DNA from: CAINVV01 sp037137375
Lineage (GTDB): Bacteria > Bacteroidota > Bacteroidia > Bacteroidales > Prolixibacteraceae
Reading direction: 5' to 3'
NCBI GenBank assembly: GCA_037137375.1
Contig: JBAXKJ010000019.1
Location: forward strand, 56,236-120,235
Length of the DNA stretch: 64,000 nucleotides
The first letter of the stretch is position 1. The number at the start of each line of letters is the position of its first letter. Positions 26,974 to 35,957 of the stretch are shown piece after piece. The position numbers were made by a program, and so were the translations under genes. The notes below the pieces were generated by a model. The model had not been told where the DNA came from, did not search any database, and saw only the letters and a list, made by a program, of their open reading frames with translations.

Positions 26974-27273
26974 TTACTTATTTAAAAGTGAAATACATTT
27001 ATCAATCTCCCGCACCAATCTATTTATCTTAATTTTAGCTTCATGAGAATTTTCATTCTCACCCGCTAAAGACTTAGCAAATTTATAATCCTCTACTTTT
27101 TTGGTCAAATCCAGATTTGCATTTGTCAACAAACTGACTTGTTCACTCAGGCGATGATTTTCTTCAATGTGCATCTGACACTCGGCTTTCATCTTCTGAT
27201 GTAAGCCAATCAACAAATCGAGTTTATCTTTAAATTCTCGCAATAAAAGAGTTTCGCGCTCTGTCATGTTCAA
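26974..27273 (-). CDS. Small coiled-coil protein upstream of zapA
   Basis: A 99-residue, almost fully helical protein with heptad-like repeats of leucine and charged residues (LLREFKDKLDLLIGLHQKMK, then LVREIDKCISLLNK). No signal peptide. It has no recognised domain. Its position as the first gene of the zapA operon suggests a division role like ZapB, but this is inference; the sequence is too low in complexity to identify. It is preceded by a good Bacteroidota promoter at 27286-27315. Confidence 0.65.
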   Translation of the reverse strand: MNMTERETLLLREFKDKLDLLIGLHQKMKAECQMHIEENHRLSEQVSLLTNANLDLTKKVEDYKFAKSLAGENENSHEAKIKINRLVREIDKCISLLNK

Positions 27274-27285
27274 GGATTACTGCAA

Positions 27286-27315
27286 CAAAGTTAAGATTAA
27301 ATTCAATATACCAAA
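27286..27315 (-). promoter_or_regulatory. Promoter of the coiled coil-zapA-rny operon
   Basis: On the minus strand TTTG (27312-27315), an 18-base spacer and TAACTTTG (27286-27293) match both halves of the Bacteroidota promoter. The first ATG lies at 27273, about 13 bases downstream. Confidence 0.6.
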
Positions 27316-27385
27316 ATTTTATCCCCGCCAATATAGACGCTTGAGGCAAAGTTTGCTACTTTAGCCTCATCCATTTCAACGAGAT

Positions 27386-29089
27386 ATGATTCATAAATTT
27401 GCCTTGTTTTTTGTCGTTTTTTTTCTGTCTCAGGCCCTTGCCGGTCAAGTGAAATATTTTCCACCGCTTAAGGGTCCCTTCTCTTTTTCCGGAGGTTTTG
27501 GTGATTTAAGAAGAAATCATTTTCATACCGGACTCGATTTCCGAACCGGTGGACAAATTGGATCACCGGTGTATGCTGCCAATGATGGCTTGGTCGCAAG
27601 GGTATCGGTTTCTCCATATGGTTACGGTCATGCCCTTTATCTGTTACATCCTGACGGTCAGACTACTGTATACGGACATCTCTCCCGTTTTAACCCCAAA
27701 ATTGAGGCTTACGTCCTGACACAACAATACCTGAAGAAGCAATTTGCCGTGGATCTTACGGTCCCCCCGGGATTAATAACTTGCAAAAAGGGGGAGGTAG
27801 TTGCCTGGTCGGGTAATACCGGAAGTTCAGGCGGACCCCATTTGCATTTCGAGATCAGGGATACGAAATCTGAGAAACCACAAAATCCTTTGTTTTATCT
27901 TCCGGGGATTTCCGATAAGAGCTCGCCCCGTATCAATTCATTGTACCTGTATCCCGTAACCGGGAACTCGCAGATATCAGGCAGTAACCGCAAGCTAAGG
28001 CTCGAAACAGCTTCTGCCTCCAAGACCACAACCTTAAGGAATAGGCAACAAATAGAAGTCTTCGGAGATATTGGCATCGGTATTCAATCGGACGACGATT
28101 TCAATGGGACCGGATTCAAGTGTGGAATATATTCCGTCGAATTATTTCTGGACCAACATCAGGTGTTTTCCTTCCAGTTCGATCATTTGGCTTTTGACCA
28201 GGGAAAATACGTCAATAGTCACATCGATTACGAAGAAATGATCAGAAATAAAAGATGGATCCACAAGCTTTTTCTGCAACCGGGAAATAAAATGGAGATC
28301 TATCAGACTACTCCTGACAGGGGTATTCTTAAACTTTCTGATGGGAAGCCCCATGCGGTTAAAATTGTAGTATCAGATGCCTTTAAGAATACTAATACGC
28401 TAACATTCAATCTGGTATCGAAGAAGAAACCTTTACCAGTATCTAAGCAGACACATTCCAACACTTTTTCTTATGACAAGGCCAATGAATTTGAAGCACC
28501 CGGAATAAAAATCCGGATTCCGGACGGGGCACTTTATGACAATCTCGATTTTATTTATCATAGCAAACAGGGAAGTGGATCCTTGCTCTCTGTTATTCAC
28601 CAGGTTCATAATCAATATGTCGCTTTGCAAAAACCCTATAGCTTAACCATCGATGTGAAGAAAATTCCGGTGAGACTTCAGGGGAAAGCCCTGATTGTTT
28701 CGGTTTCTGCTTCGGGATCTATTTCTCCGGTAGGTGGAGTCTTTGAAAACTCCCATATCACGGCGCAAGCAAGGGTATTTGGTGACTTCGCGGTAGCCCT
28801 GGATACGGTACCGCCAACCATCAAGCCGCTGAGTATTAAGGATAATTCAATGCTCACGAATCGTTCCAGAATAGAATTTAAGATTTCGGATAACCTCTCT
28901 GGCATAGATACTTATGAAGGAGAAATAGATGGAAACTGGGTACTCTTTGAATATGATGCAAAGACGAATTTATTATATTATACTATTGACAAAGAGAGAC
29001 TTACCTTAGGAAAGAAACATCATTTACGTCTCAGGGTGACTGATGAGCGAAAAAATCAGGCAGAATACCATGCAAATTTTTATGATTAA
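27386..29089 (+). CDS. Exported M23-family peptidoglycan peptidase
   Basis: A 567-residue secreted endopeptidase. A signal peptide covers residues ~1-20 (FALFFVVFFLSQALAG). The LytM/M23 domain comes directly after it: zinc ligands H47 and D51 in HFHTGLDF, and the histidine pair in GGPHLHFEI (~residue 153). Unlike most M23 enzymes, in which the peptidase domain is C-terminal, this one lies at the N-terminus and is followed by ~390 residues of beta-sandwich domains, with bacterial Ig-like character near the end (VPPTIKPLSIKD...ISDNLSGIDTYEGEIDG). It should cleave cross-links in the cell wall. The catalytic domain looks active. Confidence 0.9.
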   Translation: MIHKFALFFVVFFLSQALAGQVKYFPPLKGPFSFSGGFGDLRRNHFHTGLDFRTGGQIGSPVYAANDGLVARVSVSPYGYGHALYLLHPDGQTTVYGHLSRFNPKIEAYVLTQQYLKKQFAVDLTVPPGLITCKKGEVVAWSGNTGSSGGPHLHFEIRDTKSEKPQNPLFYLPGISDKSSPRINSLYLYPVTGNSQISGSNRKLRLETASASKTTTLRNRQQIEVFGDIGIGIQSDDDFNGTGFKCGIYSVELFLDQHQVFSFQFDHLAFDQGKYVNSHIDYEEMIRNKRWIHKLFLQPGNKMEIYQTTPDRGILKLSDGKPHAVKIVVSDAFKNTNTLTFNLVSKKKPLPVSKQTHSNTFSYDKANEFEAPGIKIRIPDGALYDNLDFIYHSKQGSGSLLSVIHQVHNQYVALQKPYSLTIDVKKIPVRLQGKALIVSVSASGSISPVGGVFENSHITAQARVFGDFAVALDTVPPTIKPLSIKDNSMLTNRSRIEFKISDNLSGIDTYEGEIDGNWVLFEYDAKTNLLYYTIDKERLTLGKKHHLRLRVTDERKNQAEYHANFYD

Positions 29090-29148
29090 TCTCATTAAAA
29101 AAGAGCCTATCCAAGCGGCTGCTACCCAAAATCAACCAACTATTTCTA

Positions 29149-29156
29149 TATTTTTG
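29149..29156 (+). promoter_or_regulatory. -7 promoter element for the C69 peptidase
   Basis: TATTTTTG is an exact TAnnTTTG match 133 bases upstream of the peptidase start. The -33 half is not evident. Confidence 0.4.
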
Positions 29157-29288
29157 TCAAAATTGAATAAAGTTGCTCAGTATGGTTGAATCTCCTCTTC
29201 AGAAAATAGAATCATTTCACTGAATTATTACTGGAGATGGCCTTTTACTGAGGTTTAGGTGAACAAATATTTAACTCAAAAAATCGTA

Positions 29289-30962
29289 ATGAAAAAAACC
29301 GGAATCTTTGTTGCATTAATTTTCAGTTTGATACAGATAAGTCGGGTCGAAGCCTGTACTAATTTTCTGATTTCCAAAGGCGCAACCGTTGCCGGAACGC
29401 CAATGATTACTTATGCTGCCGACTCACACACCCTTTATGGAGAGCTATACTACTGGGCTGCTGCTAATTACAGCGCAGGAACAATGGTTGACGTCTATGA
29501 ATGGGACACCGGCAAGTTTATTGGAAAAATTCCTCAAGTCTCACATACCTACCAGGTTGTCGGTAATATGAATGAACACCAGGTGGCAATCGGAGAGACG
29601 ACCTATGGCGGAAGAAAAGAGCTGGCCTCACAGAAAGATGCGCTTGTGGATTATGGAAGCCTGATGTACATGACCCTGCAAAGGGCAAAAAGTGCCAGGG
29701 AAGCCATCAAGGTAATGACGGAAATGGTTAGGGATTATGGATATGCCTCCAGCGGTGAGTCTTTTTCGATTGCTGACAAAGACGAGGTTTGGATTCTTGA
29801 GATGATTGGAAAAGGAGACGGACAAAAAGGTGCCGTATGGGTTGCCCAAAGAATCCCTGATGGATATATTTCCGGTCATGCCAATCAGGCACGTATCACT
29901 CAGTTTCCCAAGGACAAGCCGAATGAATGCCTGTATGCTCCTGATGTAATTTCATTTGCGCGCGAAAAAGGCTGGTTTAGTGGAACGGATAGCGAATTCA
30001 GTTTCTCTGACACCTATGCTCCTGTTGAATTTGGTGGCGCCCGGGCTTGCGATGCCCGTGTATGGGCCGGATTTAATAAGGTTAACAAGCAGATGGGTCA
30101 ATACGAAAATTATGCGATGGGTAAGATCACTTATGACAAGAATCATTATGCTACCAATCGTATTCCCTTGTGGATCAAGCCGGATGCTCCGTTAACACTG
30201 GAGAACGTTTTCAGCATGATGCGCGACCATTATGAAGGAACAGCACTTGATATGACCAAGGATCCCGGTGCCGGACCTTTTGTACTTCCTTATCGCTGGA
30301 GACCAATGACTTTTAAAGTTGATTCGGTCAATTATGTTCATGAAAGGGCAATTTCCACACAGCAAACTGGTTTCTCATTTATTGCACAATGCCGTCCCTC
30401 CCTACCCGATCCAATTGGCGGAATTCTCTGGTTTGGCGTTGATGACACCTATTCAACCTGTTATATGCCTGTGTATTGTGGAATTCAAGCCGTTCCTAAT
30501 TCATTGAAAGTAGGTAATGGCGATTTCCTAACCTGGTCTGAGACTTCGGCTTTCTGGACCTTCAATACTGTAGCCAATTTTTGCTATTTGCGTTACAACG
30601 ATATGATTAAGGATGTAATCAAAGTACAATCACGCAAGGAGAATGAATTTTTCACTACCGTGAAAGCGACGGATCAGAAAGCTTTGGATTTCTGGAACAA
30701 GGGAGACAAGAAGAGTGCCCTTAAGACCTTAACGACCTATTCCGTTAACCAGGTAGAGACCACCGTGAAGGATTGGAAAGAGCTTGGTCATTACCTGATG
30801 ATCAAGTATAAGGATGGAAATGTCATGAAGGAAAAAGATGGAAAATTTTTGAAGAACGAATGTGGAAAACAGGCTGAACAACCTCTTCATCCTTCCTATC
30901 CTGATTCATTTTACAAAATGATCATTGAAAAAGAGAAAGAGCATTTTAAGGCAAACGAATAA
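29289..30962 (+). CDS. Secreted C69-family peptidase (dipeptidase-like)
   Basis: A 557-residue Ntn hydrolase of peptidase family C69. After a signal peptide (MKKTGIFVALIFSLIQISRVEA) the mature protein would begin with C23 (CTNFLISKGATVAG), which is the N-terminal nucleophile. The motif EMIGKGDGQKGAVWVA and the SGHANQARI segment are typical of the dipeptidase A type. C69 enzymes cut dipeptides or act as acylases; here export to the periplasm or surface is clear. The longer frame from 29259 is possible, but the ATG at 29289 gives a clean signal peptide. The next gene overlaps its stop by one base. Confidence 0.88.
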   Translation: MKKTGIFVALIFSLIQISRVEACTNFLISKGATVAGTPMITYAADSHTLYGELYYWAAANYSAGTMVDVYEWDTGKFIGKIPQVSHTYQVVGNMNEHQVAIGETTYGGRKELASQKDALVDYGSLMYMTLQRAKSAREAIKVMTEMVRDYGYASSGESFSIADKDEVWILEMIGKGDGQKGAVWVAQRIPDGYISGHANQARITQFPKDKPNECLYAPDVISFAREKGWFSGTDSEFSFSDTYAPVEFGGARACDARVWAGFNKVNKQMGQYENYAMGKITYDKNHYATNRIPLWIKPDAPLTLENVFSMMRDHYEGTALDMTKDPGAGPFVLPYRWRPMTFKVDSVNYVHERAISTQQTGFSFIAQCRPSLPDPIGGILWFGVDDTYSTCYMPVYCGIQAVPNSLKVGNGDFLTWSETSAFWTFNTVANFCYLRYNDMIKDVIKVQSRKENEFFTTVKATDQKALDFWNKGDKKSALKTLTTYSVNQVETTVKDWKELGHYLMIKYKDGNVMKEKDGKFLKNECGKQAEQPLHPSYPDSFYKMIIEKEKEHFKANE

Positions 30963-31519
30963 TGAGTTTAGTTAAACTAATAAATGGCACCATGGTGTTT
31001 CAAAAAAGGAGCATGATGGTGCTATTTGCTTTCATCCTGTGCCTGACATCCGGATATAGCAAGGAGCAGGAATTTAATTATCTAAAAAACGGTATTTCCT
31101 TTACCCTGCCCGGCAGTTGGAGAACTATTTCGGATGAAGTGCTTCCTGGTAAGGGATATTATTTCTCCTCCGAAAGTAGTGGAAAAAATAGCTCCGGACT
31201 CTTTAGTCTGGTGACCATCAATACAATGGAAAACCCGGTAAAGGCTCTTCTGTTGCAGCAGACGAATATGAAAGAGGAGCCAATTTATAAAGACAACGGA
31301 ATTGAATTTACGGAGATAACTGAAGGCAGGTTTGGGAGTATGAGTACCAGAACTGTCACTTATGAAGCGGTCGTAAAAGGGACCAAAGTTTCTGGAACCA
31401 TTCACTGCTTCAACTGTTCAGAGAAAACCTATCTCCTGTTCTTTCAGACTGGAATGAAAGACCAAAAGACCAATGCGAAAGTCTTCAGGATGATTGAATT
31501 GACTTTTGCCTGCAGGTAA
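30962..31519 (+). CDS. Secreted protein of unknown function
   Basis: A 185-residue protein with a hydrophobic N-terminal segment (MMVLFAFILCLTSGYS, ~residues 18-33) that should be cut as a signal peptide. The mature part (FTLPGSWRTISDE, YLLFFQTGMKD) resembles the small PsbP-like/DUF1795 fold by its order of strands, but I cannot identify it. Start candidates are 30962 and methionines a few codons in; the one-base overlap with the C69 peptidase stop shows that the two are one operon. A secreted partner of the peptidase is plausible but is only inferred. A strong terminator follows. Confidence 0.75.
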   Translation: MSLVKLINGTMVFQKRSMMVLFAFILCLTSGYSKEQEFNYLKNGISFTLPGSWRTISDEVLPGKGYYFSSESSGKNSSGLFSLVTINTMENPVKALLLQQTNMKEEPIYKDNGIEFTEITEGRFGSMSTRTVTYEAVVKGTKVSGTIHCFNCSEKTYLLFFQTGMKDQKTNAKVFRMIELTFACR

Positions 31520-31541
31520 TCCCTATCAATGATATGCATAT

Positions 31542-31580
31542 AAAAAAATGTGCCCCGAAGTTTTTCAGGGCACATTTTTT
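31542..31580. terminator. Bidirectional terminator
   Basis: ATGTGCCC (31548-31555) pairs with GGGCACAT (31568-31575), with A-tract before and T-tract after, so it works on both strands. It separates the C69 operon from the convergent oxidoreductase gene. Confidence 0.85.
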
Positions 31581-31594
31581 ATATGGAAAGGTAA

Positions 31595-32935
31595 TCAGAA
31601 TTTGAAGACCTTGCCTCCACAGACTACTTCCTGCAGTTTCTCATCGAAAGTTGCGCGCAATCCGGTGCGGTAGGCGGCATTTGCCATGATCACAGCAATC
31701 GCATGACTGTAACCGGCTTCGATGGGTGCATGAGTCTTCTGACGTGACCTGACGCATTCCATCCAGTTCAGCATGTGGGCCGAGGTTGAAGGATCCTTGC
31801 TGGTATCGGCACTCGTAGTCATGGCAACCTTTGGCAATTCAAAGCTCTCAAGCAGATTGGCCTTCAATCCCATTTCTTTGGCTTCCCTTTCGCGTAATCC
31901 GCCTTCCGAGGTAACTTTATTTGTATCGAGGTTCAGCATGCCACCATTGGAGTAATAAAGCTCTTTGGTTCCTCCGGCGCTGTTGCTAAAGCGGGAAGTA
32001 TAGACTACCTGGAAACCCTTCTTGTCATCGCCATAGTCGAATACGGAAGTCAGGGTATCGGCATTACTTCTGCCATCCTTCCACTGGTAGATGCCTCCGT
32101 TGGTTGCAACGCTGCGGGGATGAGCCAATCCTGTGAACCAGTGAACGGTATCAATCTGGTGGCACATCCATTGTCCAGGAATACCGGAAGAATATGGCCA
32201 GAATAGTCTGAATTCCAAGTATTTTCGTGGATCCCAGGCAGCCTGAGGGCGATTTAGCTGGAAGCGTTTCCAGTCTGTATCAGCTTCCTTGAGCTGTTTG
32301 ACGGTTTCGGGTCTTCTCCAGCGACCGGGTTGATTTACATTCCAACTCATCTCCACCATGACAATTTCACCGAATTTTCCGGATCTCAAATACTCATTTG
32401 CGGCAATATAATTGGCCGTACTCCTTCTTTGGGAACCAATCTGGACTATTGTCTTGTTCTTCAAAACTGCATTTAAGCCGGCTTTGGCATCTTCCATCGT
32501 TTCTGCGAAAGGTTTCTCGCAATAAGCATCTTTCTTATTGGTAGCAGCCTCTGCCAAATGTGAGGCGTGGGCAAAATCAGGAGAACTGATAATTACCGCA
32601 TCAATATCTTTTCGCTGATATAATTCATCGTTGTTACGACATACTTCAACATCCCATCCGCCTTTTTCCTTCATGAAAGCCTTACCATCTTCTCTCCTTT
32701 TGCTCCAGAGATCTGATAGGGCAACAAATTGAAAATTCTGAGCTTTTGCATGATCGTTGAAACTTGGAAACAACGCACTGTTAAAACGATCTGAAAATCC
32801 AATAACTGCAACATTTACCCGATCATTTGCACCAATGATACGACCATAGCTTTTGGAGTTCATACTCAGACCACCAATAGTTAAGGCAGTTGCACCAACA
32901 GCCGATTTTTGAATGAATTCTCTTCTGTCCGACAT
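31595..32935 (-). CDS. Gfo/Idh/MocA-family oxidoreductase with TAT-like leader
   Basis: A 446-residue NAD(P)-dependent oxidoreductase. The N-terminus MSDRREFIQKSAVGATALTIGG looks like a twin-arginine signal, which is common in Bacteroidota members acting on sugars outside the cytoplasm. The Rossmann motif is VNVAVIGFSDRFN, diverged from the canonical GxGxxG, and CEKPFAETMEDA has the family lysine-proline pair (EKP). The C-terminal domain is the usual alpha/beta substrate half, with a GHN-type loop replaced by QWMCHQIDTVHWF. Substrates are likely to be sugars or cyclitols, not predictable here. It is monocistronic: an exact -7 element lies upstream at 33000-33007 and a terminator downstream. 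Confidence 0.88.
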   Translation of the reverse strand: MSDRREFIQKSAVGATALTIGGLSMNSKSYGRIIGANDRVNVAVIGFSDRFNSALFPSFNDHAKAQNFQFVALSDLWSKRREDGKAFMKEKGGWDVEVCRNNDELYQRKDIDAVIISSPDFAHASHLAEAATNKKDAYCEKPFAETMEDAKAGLNAVLKNKTIVQIGSQRRSTANYIAANEYLRSGKFGEIVMVEMSWNVNQPGRWRRPETVKQLKEADTDWKRFQLNRPQAAWDPRKYLEFRLFWPYSSGIPGQWMCHQIDTVHWFTGLAHPRSVATNGGIYQWKDGRSNADTLTSVFDYGDDKKGFQVVYTSRFSNSAGGTKELYYSNGGMLNLDTNKVTSEGGLREREAKEMGLKANLLESFELPKVAMTTSADTSKDPSTSAHMLNWMECVRSRQKTHAPIEAGYSHAIAVIMANAAYRTGLRATFDEKLQEVVCGGKVFKF

Positions 32936-32999
32936 CTTTTAATTTTTAAGGATGAATATCATGTTTTTCTTTTATTTCTTGACCGTGTACGATAACGAA

Positions 33000-33007
33000 C
33001 AAAGTTA
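33000..33007 (-). promoter_or_regulatory. -7 promoter element for the Gfo/Idh/MocA gene
   Basis: Minus-strand TAACTTTG is an exact TAnnTTTG match 64 bases upstream of the start. The -33 half is not clear. The rest of 32936-33188 is AT-rich and holds no gene. Confidence 0.4.
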
Positions 33008-33188
33008 AAAATTATAAGAAATTATGAAATATGTTATAAAACACAAAATGATTGCAGGCTATGTCTATCATGCACTTTCAGCAAATAATTATAATATTTT
33101 TTTGTAATGGAAACAATTATTTTCCTTATAATCTAAACGATTTCCATTATATTTAGTGAATTAAATCAAGTACCAAAACTACCACTTC

Positions 33189-33896
33189 ATGATCAATTTT
33201 GAAACATTCTTCAAGGTTTCTTATGGCCTTTACGTGGTATCCTCAAAATACCAGGATACTAAAGCTGGATACATCGCCAATACTGTTTTCCAGGTTACGT
33301 CGCAACCACCCAAATTCGGGATCAGTTGTAATAAAGATAATTTCTCGGCTGATATTATCAGGAAAAGCGGCGCTTTCGCATTTTCTATTCTTGGGGAGAA
33401 GGCGTCTACCGGGCTGATCGGAGATTTCGGTTACAGAAGCGGAAGAGAGATTGACAAATTCAAGGGAGTCAATTATTTTATTGGAGAGACTGGTTCCCCT
33501 ATTATTAAAGACTCTTGTCTGGCATGGTTTGACTGCAAAATCACTGATACTTTTGATGTGGGAAGTCACCTTATTTTCATAGGTGAAGTGTTGTCCTCTG
33601 ATTTGATTGATTCAGATGCCAACTCACTAACATACAAGTACTACCGAGATGTAATGAAGGGATTTTCTCCTAAGAATGCCCCGACTTTTGTTGATAAAAC
33701 CAAGATTAAAGCGGAATCACCATCCATCAGTACAGCGAACGAATTGTGGCAATGTCAGCTTTGTCATTTCACTTACGAATCAGAAAAGGGTGACCCGATT
33801 TCAGGCATAACGCCGGGAACAAAATTTGAGGATTTACCTGACGATTGGTGCTGTCCGATCTGTGGTGCGGACAAAACAATGTTCGAAAAGGACTGA
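33189..33896 (+). CDS. Flavin reductase-rubredoxin fusion (high-molecular-weight rubredoxin)
   Basis: A 235-residue cytoplasmic redox protein. The first ~160 residues are a flavin reductase-like FMN-binding domain (FKVSYGLYVVSS, GYIANTVFQVTSQPPKF, then CKITDTFDVGSHLIFIGEV). A linker leads to a C-terminal rubredoxin domain (about residues 183-235) with four iron cysteines in WQCQLCHF and DWCCPICGAD. The layout matches the high-molecular-weight rubredoxins (Hrb) of anaerobes, which pass electrons from NAD(P)H to partners such as flavodiiron proteins or rubrerythrins. No partner lies next to it. The gene ends three bases before the convergent FKBP gene. Confidence 0.88.
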   Translation: MINFETFFKVSYGLYVVSSKYQDTKAGYIANTVFQVTSQPPKFGISCNKDNFSADIIRKSGAFAFSILGEKASTGLIGDFGYRSGREIDKFKGVNYFIGETGSPIIKDSCLAWFDCKITDTFDVGSHLIFIGEVLSSDLIDSDANSLTYKYYRDVMKGFSPKNAPTFVDKTKIKAESPSISTANELWQCQLCHFTYESEKGDPISGITPGTKFEDLPDDWCCPICGADKTMFEKD

Positions 33897-33899
33897 AGG

Positions 33900-34352
33900 C
33901 TATTTTACGTCAATCAGCTCAATATCAAAGACCAGTACTGAATTTGCGGGGATAGGTCCTATCGCTTGATTGCCATATCCCAACGCAGAAGGGATGAAGA
34001 ATGTCGCTTTGCCACCCTTTTTCATCAATGGAATGCCTATTTGCCATCCGGTTATCAATCCTGAAAGTGGGGAGGAAAAAGTCTTTCCTGTAGCAGTCTG
34101 GTCAAAGACTGTATCGTCCAGCAGATATCCGGTATATTTTACTTCCACAGTACTGGCAAGTGTTGGTGATACACCGGTGCCTTCCACCGTCATAAAATAA
34201 TACAATCCAGTAGGGCTTTTGATTGCATTTATATTATTGGCAAACAAGTAGCCTTGAATGAGCTGATCATCCAATTCCGGTTGATTTACAGTCGTTTTTT
34301 TACAAGAAGAAAAGACGATCAAACAAATAATTACAGCAAAAATATTCTTCAT
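33900..34352 (-). CDS. FKBP-type peptidyl-prolyl isomerase lipoprotein
   Basis: A 150-residue lipoprotein isomerase. A lipoprotein signal (MKNIFAVIICLIVFSSCKK) ends in the lipobox VFSSC, so the mature protein would be acylated and periplasmic. The FKBP domain follows (VEVKYTGYLLDDTVFDQT, ITGWQIGIPLMKKGGKATFFIP, LGYGNQAIGPIPANSVLVFDIELIDV); aromatic pocket residues are present. It catalyses cis-trans isomerisation of prolyl bonds during folding of exported proteins. The frame could start at 34409, but the ATG at 34352 fits the signal peptide exactly. Confidence 0.93.
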   Translation of the reverse strand: MKNIFAVIICLIVFSSCKKTTVNQPELDDQLIQGYLFANNINAIKSPTGLYYFMTVEGTGVSPTLASTVEVKYTGYLLDDTVFDQTATGKTFSSPLSGLITGWQIGIPLMKKGGKATFFIPSALGYGNQAIGPIPANSVLVFDIELIDVK

Positions 34353-34406
34353 CACAAAATTTATTTTTTCCAAAATATTGTAGCCAGCAAAAAATGAAAG
34401 CGCAGG

Positions 34407-34414
34407 CAAAGATA
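34407..34414 (-). promoter_or_regulatory. -7 promoter element for the FKBP gene
   Basis: Minus-strand TATCTTTG is an exact TAnnTTTG match 54 bases upstream of the FKBP start, and it lies upstream of the longer alternative start as well as inside it, which favours the shorter protein. Confidence 0.45.
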
Positions 34415-34452
34415 AATTTTTTGTTCAATTTTTATACGAGACTGATAAATTG

Positions 34453-34460
34453 TACTTTTG
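34453..34460 (+). promoter_or_regulatory. -7 promoter element for the flippase-like gene
   Basis: TACTTTTG is an exact TAnnTTTG match 27 bases upstream of the GTG start at 34488. It is divergent from the FKBP promoter. Confidence 0.45.
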
Positions 34461-34487
34461 TCGCCAGTTTGTACAAAATGAATACTT

Positions 34488-35384
34488 GTGTCGGAAAAAG
34501 TAAAAAAAGTAGTTGTCAATTTACTCAAGTTAGCCGTTTCTATCGGGGCAATCTGGTATGTTCTCTCAAAAATTGAATTCAAGGAAGTTATCACCCTGTT
34601 TTCTACTGCCAATTACTGGTACCTTACTGTAGCTCTGGTACTTGTAGCCATTTCTTATGTCCTCTCCGGGTTCAGGCAAAACCTCTCTTTTCGCAGTACC
34701 GGTGCGCATATCTCCCCTGCCCTGAACCTTAAACTATTTTGGTTGGGATTATTTTACAATCTTTTTTTGCCAAGTGGTATAGGGGGAGATGGTGTAAAAG
34801 TCTACCTGGTAAACAAGTACAGACAGAACGGAGTAAAGAAAAACATCGGGGCGATGCTGGTTAACCGTGTGGCAGGTCTCGTAGCGATCGGCATGATCAC
34901 GATTTTTTTATATTATTTCTCAGGTGATGAATTCAAGATTGGATGGATTGGATGGCTTTGCGTTCCTGCCTTGTACACGTTCTATTACTTTGTTTTGAAG
35001 ATATTCCTAAAAAGTTTTGTGCCCATTCATGCCGGACTTTTTGGTTGGTCCCTATTTTTACAGCTCGTTCAGTTGGTTGCCGCAATTTTTATTCTATACT
35101 CTTTCAATCAGTTTACAAATATATCGGAATACTTGTTTGTGTTTTTCTTGTCAGCTATTGCAACAGCCCTACCGATTACTGTTGGGGGAATCGGGGCAAG
35201 GGAAACGGCCTTTGTGCTGTTAGCAAATGTTTTTCACCTGGACAGGGAACTTGCGGTTGCCTTAAGTGTGATGTTCTATATTTTGTCGGCAATCTCCTCC
35301 CTGGGAGGAATATACTGGGTGTTCTTTCCACCATTCAGAAAAGAAAGTCTACCAGAAACGCCTCTTATTTCTGAAGAACCTTAA
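34488..35384 (+). CDS. Flippase-like membrane protein (LPG_synthase_TM/UPF0104 family)
   Basis: A 298-residue integral membrane protein with about eight transmembrane helices. The family segments NLKLFWLGLFYNLFLPSGIGGDGVKVYLV and GGIGARETAFVLLAN are typical of the lysylphosphatidylglycerol synthase transmembrane (LPG_synthase_TM, UPF0104) group, here as the membrane part alone, without an aminoacyl-transferase domain. Members are believed to flip lipids or polyprenyl-linked glycans; the substrate is unknown here. The GTG start gives the usual N-terminus (MSEKVKKVVVNLLKLAVS). Its last 20 bases overlap the end of the convergent lipocalin gene. Confidence 0.85.
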   Translation: MSEKVKKVVVNLLKLAVSIGAIWYVLSKIEFKEVITLFSTANYWYLTVALVLVAISYVLSGFRQNLSFRSTGAHISPALNLKLFWLGLFYNLFLPSGIGGDGVKVYLVNKYRQNGVKKNIGAMLVNRVAGLVAIGMITIFLYYFSGDEFKIGWIGWLCVPALYTFYYFVLKIFLKSFVPIHAGLFGWSLFLQLVQLVAAIFILYSFNQFTNISEYLFVFFLSAIATALPITVGGIGARETAFVLLANVFHLDRELAVALSVMFYILSAISSLGGIYWVFFPPFRKESLPETPLISEEP

Positions 35385-35904
35385 TCACTTTTGAGGAGTC
35401 ATATCCCCTACTCTCTGCCTTCAGCAATAGTTCGCGGTAAAAAGAATCTGATACGACAGGCTTTCTCGAGAGAATCCACAGATAACCCGGACCAGAGCTT
35501 CCGATGATCGCCCATTGATAACCCTCCTGGTCAAGTTCCAGAATATTATAGTCCGCATAGAAAAACAGGAAAAAGGATACCTTTAATTTACCCGGCTGGT
35601 CGGTCAGCTTTGCTTTCCCTTTTGCAGTCTTATGCTTACCTGACAGTGTTTTGTAATAGCCCTGATTGAGTACTTCTATCATGCCATTATCCATTTTGGT
35701 ATAAGTAGCAGTACAGCCCACCAGATTCTTTTCGAAGGAATGCTCATACCTGCCAATCTCATACCAGGTACCCAGGTACTTATCAATATCCAGTTGTTTT
35801 ACAGTTGTTTTATCAATCATTTTCTCCATGTTTTGAGTTCTGCATTCAGTAAAGCTAAGCATCAAAATGGTTGACAACAGAACAATCAGTCTTATCTTAT
35901 TCAT
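35365..35904 (-). CDS. Lipocalin family protein (Blc-like)
   Basis: A 179-residue exported lipocalin. The signal peptide runs about residues 1-23 (IRLIVLLSTILMLSFTECRTQ); the cysteine near its end could be a lipid anchor, but the lipobox is weak. The lipocalin signature YLGTWYEIGRYEHSFEKNLVGCTATY is followed by the usual strands and the motif YLWILSRKPVV. Bacterial lipocalins bind lipids or lysophospholipids in the envelope. Convergent with the flippase-like gene, with a 20-base overlap of their coding ends, unusual but both frames are intact to their stops. Confidence 0.9.
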   Translation of the reverse strand: MNKIRLIVLLSTILMLSFTECRTQNMEKMIDKTTVKQLDIDKYLGTWYEIGRYEHSFEKNLVGCTATYTKMDNGMIEVLNQGYYKTLSGKHKTAKGKAKLTDQPGKLKVSFFLFFYADYNILELDQEGYQWAIIGSSGPGYLWILSRKPVVSDSFYRELLLKAESRGYDSSKVIKVLQK

Positions 35905-35957
35905 AAAATCAACGCATTAATTTAGGACTAATTTACAATAAATAACCCATTTCCATA

